Origin: Oenanthe sinensis
Lineage: Eukaryota; Streptophyta; Magnoliopsida; Apiales; Apiaceae
Direction: 5' to 3'
Assembly: GCA_028671895.1 (NCBI GenBank)
Contig: CM053800.1
Span: 20,233,886-20,297,885, forward strand
Length of the DNA stretch: 64,000 nucleotides
Shown here: one piece after another, positions 57,413-64,000 of the stretch
Numbering within the stretch: the first letter of the stretch is position 1
Layout: each line of letters begins with the position of its first letter
Translations under genes and position numbers: made by a program
The notes under the pieces: generated by a model
The model's input: only the letters and a program-made list of their open reading frames with translations
Told to the model about the DNA's origin: nothing
Database searches by the model: none

Positions 57413-59164
57413 TTAGTTCATCTTCCTTCTCTTCTCAGCATTTTCCTTTAGTTGCCTCATGAAAGAACTTCTCAAGATTGCTTCATCCCTGTCAGTTTCT
57501 CCAAGTTGCCTCATAAGATAATGTATTTCTTCATCTGTGATTTTGTCCAGATATTTGCAGATATCAAAGAACTTTGTGTTGCCCTCTATATCTGTAAAAA
57601 TCATAGCATACTTTGGCTCCAACACCACCTTTTTGACCTGTGACTTCCATAGCTTTAGAGGTGAATCAGGTTCAGCTTCTGCCTTGGATCTCCTTAACCT
57701 TGAAATTTGCTGTTGAATCTCCTGAGCAATTGTTGTGTTGAGTTTGTACTTTCTGTTGAGTAGAGGAAGAATAGTCTTTAAAACATTGTAGATTTGCTTC
57801 ATTATCACCTTTAATGAATAGAAGGTTTTCACTCCATTTTCATACTCCAACCTCATTGATTCTTCATGGTTAGAGGTTGCAGGGTGAGTCCTTACTCCAA
57901 TTAATCCCTTTTCATTGATTACTGGTATTCCCTTCAAATCATATCCTTCAATTGTGACCTCCTCCTTGATTTCTTCTTGTTGACCTTGGAGGTTTTCCTG
58001 AACCACTATTTCTTGAGTAGAACCTGATCTTTTCTTGGCCATAGTAACTTTTCTCTTTTTCCTCAGTGGTTGGTCCATTAATTGATCCTCCATTTTCCAT
58101 TCCATTTCCATTTTTCTTGCTATTTCCTCATTTTCTTTTTCTTTCTTTTCAGCATCTGACAATCCTGTTGAAATGGCTCCTTGAAGAAGCTTCTGGCCAA
58201 CTGGCTCTTTTCTTTTCTTCTCTTCTTCAATCATTATGGCTTTTCCCTTTTTCCTCTCTTTAAGGGCTTCTTGATCAACTGACAAAAAGGCTTCAGCATC
58301 TGAGTTGCTTTCCTTGGCAGCCTTTTGTGCATCTTCATTTATTTTTCTTGTTTGAGCAATGAACTCATCCAAGTCTCCTTTTTCTATTGCCTCTGTTACT
58401 AACTCAGTGCTTCTCCTTAGATCTTCAATTCTTTTCTTTTCCCTCTCAATCATTGATTGAGTTTCTTTCTCCCTAGAAATTCTCCTAGCTTCAATATCAT
58501 CATCAAACTTCTTGAATTCTTTCTTTTTCTGTTCTAAATCATCTTTTGGAGAATTAGATGACTTAGATCTCTTTGAAGATTGATTGTCCCTGTTACTTCT
58601 TCTTTTATATCTTTTGGGTGTAGAACCACCAATGCCACTTGACTTATCCATACCAGAACCACCTATGCCACCACTCCCACTGCCTTTGCCATCACCACCA
58701 TCACCATCCTTCTTCTTTGTATTCTCCCCCTTTTTGTTATCATCAATTGAAGGAGGTGGTGGAATTCTGTCAAGAATCTTTTGAAGAATGGAAGCATATA
58801 GATTTTGACCTCTGATAATATCATCCATCTTCTTTTCTAGAGACCCTACTCTTGTCTCCAAAGATGAAAAAATTTTGGATTCCTTGAAAAGCTTGTCTTT
58901 GATGCTATTCATGGTGTTGAATGGTAGCTTTTCATCCAATCTCCTGTCTATTGTATCCTTGTTAGTTGAGATAGAGTCCTTGATGATCTCCAATTCCCTC
59001 CTTACTCCTGTTACTGTCATCTTTTGAATTTTCATTGATTCTCTCATACAGTGAGCAATTCTCCTTTGAGTAGGATCTTCAATTTCTCCTTCCACCATTG
59101 CTCTTCTATATTGAGAGAGAATTTCAGTCTCAGCAGCTTCTAAGGAACCATCAATAGTGCTCAT
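57413..59164 (-). pseudogene. El-K ORF3, C-terminal piece (583 codons open)
   Basis: In frame with the next piece upstream and separated from it only by a TGA at 59165-59167; the apparent ATG right after that stop is internal. Content in order: charged helices (EAAETEILSQYRRAM), a probable coiled coil (SSLETRVGSLEKKMDDIIRG), a proline run, a Gly/Asp/Lys stretch, a basic possible NLS (PKRYKRRSNR), long K/E helices, and a C-terminal domain with PKYAMIFTDIEGNTKFFDI, ending in a basic helix (KENAEKRRKMN). The order parallels El-H ORF3 residues 640-1379. Function unknown. Confidence 0.82.
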
Positions 59165-60439
59165 TCATGGCTCCTCATCAGAATCACTCTGCAACTCTTG
59201 AGGTGCCATATAACAAGTGTCTGTTGTATTGGCAATGCTTTCCTTCAGATTCCTGGTCCTTTGATCTGTATGATCAATTCCCAAGAGTTGTTCTGCATTC
59301 CTGTTACTTGAAGCAGCTAACCCTTGATATTGTGGATCAGGATGAATGAAATTCTTTAGATCCAATTCACCAGCATCTATTTCTTCTTCAAAGTCCTTAG
59401 TAACTCCACTCCCACTAGCTTCTGCATTAGAGGCTCCCCCTATCTTCTTTACTCCTTCTTCTTCTTCTGCCATCAGATCAATTTCCAACGCTTGTGAAAA
59501 TAGAAGAATTGTTTTATCACTTTCACTCATCTCTCTATTTTGCATCAGGATCTCATCCTGGAATCTCACCTCTCCCTCACTCATTTCTTGTGCACCTACT
59601 AAGGTGGGGCCCTCAAGTGTTTCACTCTCATTCCTGGAAGAAATAGGAATGTTTTTACTCACTTCCTCTCCTTTTGCCAGGTTACAATCCTGCCTCTCAC
59701 TCAACTCACTCAATCCTAAGAGTGTTTGTGCAACATCAATTGATTGAGCATCAATTGATGTATTGACATTATCAGTTGAAGTGGTGTTTGGGGCATCCAT
59801 CGATTGATGCATACCCATCGATTGATCTTGAGTGTCGATCGATGGCTTGTCAGTCGATGGCTGAATATCAATTGATGAAGGAACATCAATTGATGGAGAA
59901 GAAACAGTTGAATTAATTTGAGAAGTAATGTTTGAAATGATATGGGAAATAGAATCCTGAAAATCCTGGGAAGAAGATTCAGGAGAGAGTGTTGTCTTCT
60001 CCTTGAAAAACAAAGAAGGAGAATCTGAAAATGTTCGATAATCTAGCAGAACCTTTTCTGAAGAAGTTTGAGATGAGGAAAGAAGAAAAGAAGATATTGG
60101 AATTGAAAGAGAATGGGTCTGCATCTCATCATTTGTATGAGGTGCATCAAACAGACTTTGAGAAGGCTCCACCACAGTTTCCTGTGATTTTGCATTGTGT
60201 GATTCCCCAAGTGCAAAGGTGACTTTCTTTTCTCTCCTTTTGTATGGTGTTAGTGTTTTGGTCTTTGTGTCCCCAACTTGATTTTGTACCCCTGATTGTG
60301 AGCTATTTTCAATACTGTCATCCTTTTGAGAGGATGCCAATAGGGATGTGGTGTTTTCCATATTTACATCCACAGTCTTTTGGGAGACTGTGGAGTGGCT
60401 TGGTTGAGGTTGCACTGAAAGTGTTTGACCTAAAACCAA
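59165..60439 (-). pseudogene. El-K ORF3, middle piece with SID repeats
   Basis: Ser/Thr/Glu-rich low-complexity sequence open from the El-L junction (about 60440, no ATG; a TTG is only the first sense codon) to TGA 59165-59167. Residues encoded around 59737-59900 contain repeated SID/SMD units (SSIDIQPSTDKPSIDTQDQS) because the DNA carries the ATCAATTGAT/ATCGATTGAT motif of this family. Corresponds in position to El-H ORF3 260-640. Confidence 0.8.
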
Positions 60440-62090
60440 TCATGTATGATGAGTTAGGAAAAACTTTCTGCTACTCTTATTTGATTTCATTTGATAATAA
60501 TAAAGTATTTATGTTATGGGCTTAATCTATTTGAAGTGTATTAAATAAGATGTTCCATAATTTAGAGCAAAGCTTCTAGAATTATAATGAGATTGTAATA
60601 ATGAGATCTAGAAGATAATAGCTTTAGACTTAAACAGTTCCTGATCATAGGATAACTAATTGGAAATTGGTAAATCCGTAAAGATCAGTACATACTATGC
60701 TAGCTCTCTTAGGAGGATGTCTGTTCTCATAGACATTTGTGTGGTGACACTATAGCTAGTATGTAGGTGCTTATTAAGGAATAAGTTCATTGAACATGAC
60801 TCGATAAGTAGAACAACTAATGGAGTTTACTCACGTGTCGATAGTTGTTTATTAAGTAAATAGTTGTACAAGTATCCTTAGACTTGAGATCGTTAGAGTA
60901 ATCTCGTACACAATGATTTATGCTTTGGTTTAGTCCTTAGTCTCTAGGACATTCATTAGGTCCATTCTTGGCATAGTGATTTGTGTATGGAGATAATTAA
61001 CGGATCAATAAAGGATCTGCCCCTTCCAGTAAAGGAAGTGAATATCCTATGTTATTCTTAGATATGCAAGTTCAGGAATCTTTGGCCAGAGTGAATGAAA
61101 TTAGAAAGAGTTTCTAATTTGCATTAAAAGGAACTTTGAATTATGAATAAGAAATCATATGATTAATTTAGATAGGTTTGACACGAGTTCCATGCCTTGT
61201 ATTTAATCAGGATATTGAAGGGTAGAAAAAATTAATTGTACGGTAACTAATTACTGACAGGTTCTAAGTATTCTAAGCAATGATTTCGTATTATCTGGAT
61301 AGTCGCGATATGTTGAGAAGCATCACTCACGATGTAGAATAAATATAATTAATCAGATTAATTATATTTAACGAATTAATAGAATTCATATAAATAATAA
61401 ATAAAATGTTTATTATTATTTATTTCTACTACCGGCTTAATATTGAACCTAAAGAGTCACACCATAAAAGATATTAAATTATAGATGAAGGAATAATTAA
61501 TAATAGCTAGTCATTATTTATTTATGAAATAAATAATTACTTAGCAAATTTTATAAATTAATTAATTGAGATTTAATTGATTATAAATTATTTAAGATAA
61601 GATCTTAATATTATTAATTAAATATTTAATTAAAGTAATTAAATATGAAGAGAGAAAAAATTTCTAAAAGAGTTTAGAAAAAGGAATTAATGATTAAAAT
61701 AGTTTTAATCATTAACTAATTAATTAATAAGATTAATTAATTAAAAAGGGAATTAATAATAAGATATTTATAGAAAATATCTCATCTGAGATATTTGCCT
61801 ATAAATATAGGATTATAAACCCTAATACTTCAACCCTAATATTTGTGAGAAATATTTTAAAAGGGAGGCAACCCTAATTTCCTCTCTAGCCTCCTCCTTC
61901 ATCTTTTAGTTTGATTCTTGGTGGATATCTTTAGAGCACTCCACACTTGAGGGGTGATTGCAAGGATTGAAGAACAAGATCTTCTCTAGCTGTTGCCGGA
62001 AAGCAATCGAGGTATTCTTCAATTTATAAAATAGTTTTTGTATCTATATGTATGTATACATAGGAATATATGCAAATAAATGTTATTCAA
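60440..62090 (+). mobile_element. El-L: LTR-like insertion (probable solo LTR) inside El-K ORF3
   Basis: About 1.65 kb interrupting the ORF3 frame. In plus orientation it looks like an LTR: long AT-rich part, TATA-like TATAAAT at 61800-61806, then a conserved-looking transcribed part (aaccctaata, ggaggcaaccctaattt). Candidate ends are TGTATGATGAG (60443) and TTATTCA (62089), but I cannot find a clean 5-bp target duplication, so exact borders and the solo-LTR call are uncertain. No internal gene. Confidence 0.6.
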
Positions 62091-62099
62091 TGCTTCCAC

Positions 62100-63176
62100 T
62101 GGTGCATAAATTCCTTCATGCACACCCTCACTCTCCTTATTCTTCTGGGTTCTTTGATGTTCCCCAGTTCCCTTACCACCTACATCCTCCTCTAATCTAT
62201 CTACCAAAACAGTTGATTTTCTTTTCTTTGTTTTTACAACAGCAAGTTTTTAGGAACCTGTTGAGGTTGGTTTCTTAGATTTGGATTTAGAGATTGGTTG
62301 TGTGACTTGGGTAGGAGGGTTGGGGTCATTACTACCACCCTCCGTAGTCACAGAAGGCAAAGAAGAATTAGGTTGAGAAGAGTTTAAAGTAGAGATAAAT
62401 ACCTGAACAAAAGGGGGATAGATCAATTCCACATTGTTGTGAAGATTGATCCTAACCAAGTCCTTAAAGACCCTTTTATTTTGAGTCCAGCAATCCAAAA
62501 TTTCTGTACTCCTGTCAATCTCAATATCCTTGACAAAGTGGTTAATAATAATCATAATAAATCTTGCATAATAAATATGATTAGATCTATTTACTTTATT
62601 CCCCAATTTGGCATATATTTCATTGAGTAACAGGCTTCCTAAATTATGATATCTATCATATAAAATGCTATACCCTACTTGTTGCATACTTGTTGTTATT
62701 TCATCAAAATTACCAACCTTACCAGAAAAATACTTTATTATAGCATCAAAGAAATATGACCATTCTTTTCTTAGATTCTTCCTAATAATACTACCTAGAC
62801 TAGCATCAGGAGTAGTGTAATTGATTTCTCTAAGCATGCTTCTTATCTCTGTGTCAGTGGGTGCATCTATTATATTATTTGCAGGAATATTTAAGCACTC
62901 ACCCAAGACCACAGTGGTTAGAATATACCTTTGTCCTTTGCAATCAAAGGAGATTGAAGAAAAATCATCTGCTACTTCTGCTGTTATCCAGAACTCTTCA
63001 ACTAGATTGCACACTATTTTCGGTGCTTCTAAGAGGGCCTTTGAAATCCTTGAACTCCTTAGAAATTCCATTAGAGGATGAAATTCTGTTGGGGCTTCCT
63101 CCACCATAGTGCAGGCAACGAAGTTGTTGAGCTCATAGTAGAATCCAGATTTTAAGACTTTCTTTGATGATGCCAT
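62100..63176 (-). pseudogene. El-K ORF3, N-terminal piece
   Basis: Starts ATG 63176 (MASSKKVLKSG) and is open for 308 codons to a TAA at 62250-62252. The same frame then continues (KLAVVKTKKRKST...) until El-L near 62095, so the TAA is a nonsense change. Residues about 30-260 form the domain shared with El-H ORF3: FLRSSRISKALLEAP, then ISFDCKGQRYILTTVVLGECLNIP against LSFTIGGAKYDVSLQKFNEIIGLP of El-H. No signal peptide; the hydrophobic FIMIIINHF is short and sits within the globular domain. Together the ORF3 pieces come to a length close to the 1379 codons of El-H ORF3. Confidence 0.83.
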
Positions 63177-63765
63177 TAGTGTTTTTGAAGATGAAACGAG
63201 AATTAACTGGCAAGATTGTTAGTAGTTATACAGAAACAACAATTAAACAGTAGCAATTAGGGTTCTTAGCAAGAGAAAGAGAAAGATATAGTAAAATAGA
63301 TAGTAAAAATGTAAGTAAGAATTAAATGAAGTTTTAATCTCACTATTTATATTTACTGATTTCTTAATCAATTTCTTACTCAAAATAGAACTTAATTGAC
63401 CGTTGGATGAATATTGAAAAGTAAAAGTTACCGATTTTGGCAATCGACTGTTATACATACAGGAATGTATGTATTAATCAATTGATAAAATAAGTAACCA
63501 ACGACTAGATTTTGTACAGATCGATTGATGACATGGACCTCTTAAATTCCAGGTCATCGATTGATAATAATCTTATCCCTCGACAGGTACATTTATCCAT
63601 CGATAAATAAATATATCATCAATTGATATATTTATCTGTCGACAGCTTCAGTAATATCCATTGATATGTAAAATGTTTATCAGTTGATTATTGAAGAATC
63701 AATAATTTAACATAATCAATGGCTACAAATAATATTAATACATAACTTGTCAGACATTTAAAGGA
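63177..63765 (-). other. El-K pol-ORF3 spacer with palindrome array
   Basis: About 590 bp, no gene. 63477-63690 holds ATCAATTGAT, ATCGATTGAT and TCGACAG motifs, the same family as the El-K LTR cluster. Confidence 0.8.
63477..63690. repeat. ATCRATTGAT array in El-K spacer
   Basis: Roughly ten copies or near-copies (atcaattgat, tcgattgatg, ccatcgat, atcagttgat) within 215 bp, between pol and ORF3, outside the LTR. Confidence 0.82.
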
Positions 63766-64000
63766 TTAAATATAATTAAGCATACCTAAATCACAGACCA
63801 ATCTATTGAAGGTAGATTCATCTAGTGGTTTGATAAAAATGTCTACAAGTTGTCTTTCACTAGGGACAAAATGTAATTCAACTGTACCATTCATTACATG
63901 TTCCCTAATGAAGTGATACCTTATGTCAATATGCTTGGTTCTGGAATGTTGCACAGGATTTTCTGTTATAGCATTGGCACTTGTATTATCACAAAAAATA
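63766..64000 (-). CDS. pol: El-K pol, C-terminal end of RNase H (partial)
   Basis: Frame open from the window edge to a stop at 63766-63768. It encodes CDNTSANAI, then QHSRTKHIDIRYHFIREHV and the Sirevirus-type pol ending DESTFNRLVCDLGML. The rest of pol lies to the right of the window. CDN contains an RNase H acidic residue. Confidence 0.9.
   Translation of the reverse strand, partial: IFCDNTSANAITENPVQHSRTKHIDIRYHFIREHVMNGTVELHFVPSERQLVDIFIKPLDESTFNRLVCDLGMLNYI

Larger units (their letters stand above)
55986..64000 (-). mobile_element. El-K: Sirevirus, 3' half, running off the right edge
   Basis: Minus strand. The 3' LTR is 55986-57238, PPT at about 57239-57252 (atctccccctattt, complement), ORF3 pieces at 57413-63176 split by stops and by El-L, the pol-ORF3 spacer 63177-63765, and the end of pol 63766-64000. 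Left flank aacaa (55981-55985) should be one target copy. A different family from El-H and El-J by LTR. It is inserted in the El-J spacer. Confidence 0.9.

Overview
This window looks like heterochromatic or intergenic DNA of a flowering plant with a large, repeat-rich genome, probably a dicot (inference from the element families; species not determinable). I see no host gene, tRNA or rRNA gene. Nearly all 64 kb is nested Ty1/copia LTR retrotransposons. Most are of the Sirevirus type: long gag with an extended C-terminus, SIRE1-like pol, an extra ORF downstream of pol (here ORF3, often called env-like), a PPT of the form aaatagggggagat, and an initiator-Met tRNA primer site.

Layout, left to right (names used below). 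El-A, 1-7748, minus strand: Sirevirus with intact gag and pol and a 5' LTR; its left end is outside the window. It is inserted in the leader of El-B (5' LTR 8240-9396, minus), which is itself inserted in El-C (9397-14139, minus; broken gag-protease frame, long leader, partial 5' LTR). El-D (14140-22629, minus) interrupts the El-C LTR. It is of the same family as El-C, with two almost identical LTRs around a badly decayed coding region. El-E (22630-25258, plus) is a decayed Sirevirus tail with its 3' LTR. El-F (25264-25597, plus) is an LTR fragment of the El-C/El-D family.

El-G (25614-44929, plus) is an internally deleted Sirevirus with imperfect target duplication AGTTA/AGTTG. Its ORF3 was split by the complete 14.6 kb El-H (27084-41670, plus; perfect 5-bp target duplication ATCTG). 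El-H carries intact gag, pol with one nonsense codon, and an intact ORF3 of about 1380 codons. El-I (to 47941, plus) is an old Sirevirus remnant. El-J (47942-55985, plus) is a Sirevirus with gag and pol broken by stops and frameshifts. El-K (55986-64000, minus, running off the right edge) is a Sirevirus whose ORF3 is cut by two stop codons and a 1.65 kb LTR-like insertion (El-L).

How the parts work: gag forms the particle; pol supplies protease, integrase, reverse transcriptase and RNase H; ORF3 has no demonstrated role. Two patterns stand out. (1) ORF3 proteins of three diverged Sirevirus families share, by eye, an N-terminal domain and a general architecture, without an obvious signal peptide or membrane segment. 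(2) Each Sirevirus family has its own short palindromic or inverted motif, amplified in the LTR and, in all three families where it can be seen, again in the pol-ORF3 spacer. The motif sequence differs between families but the two locations are the same. This is the best candidate here for an undescribed functional system.
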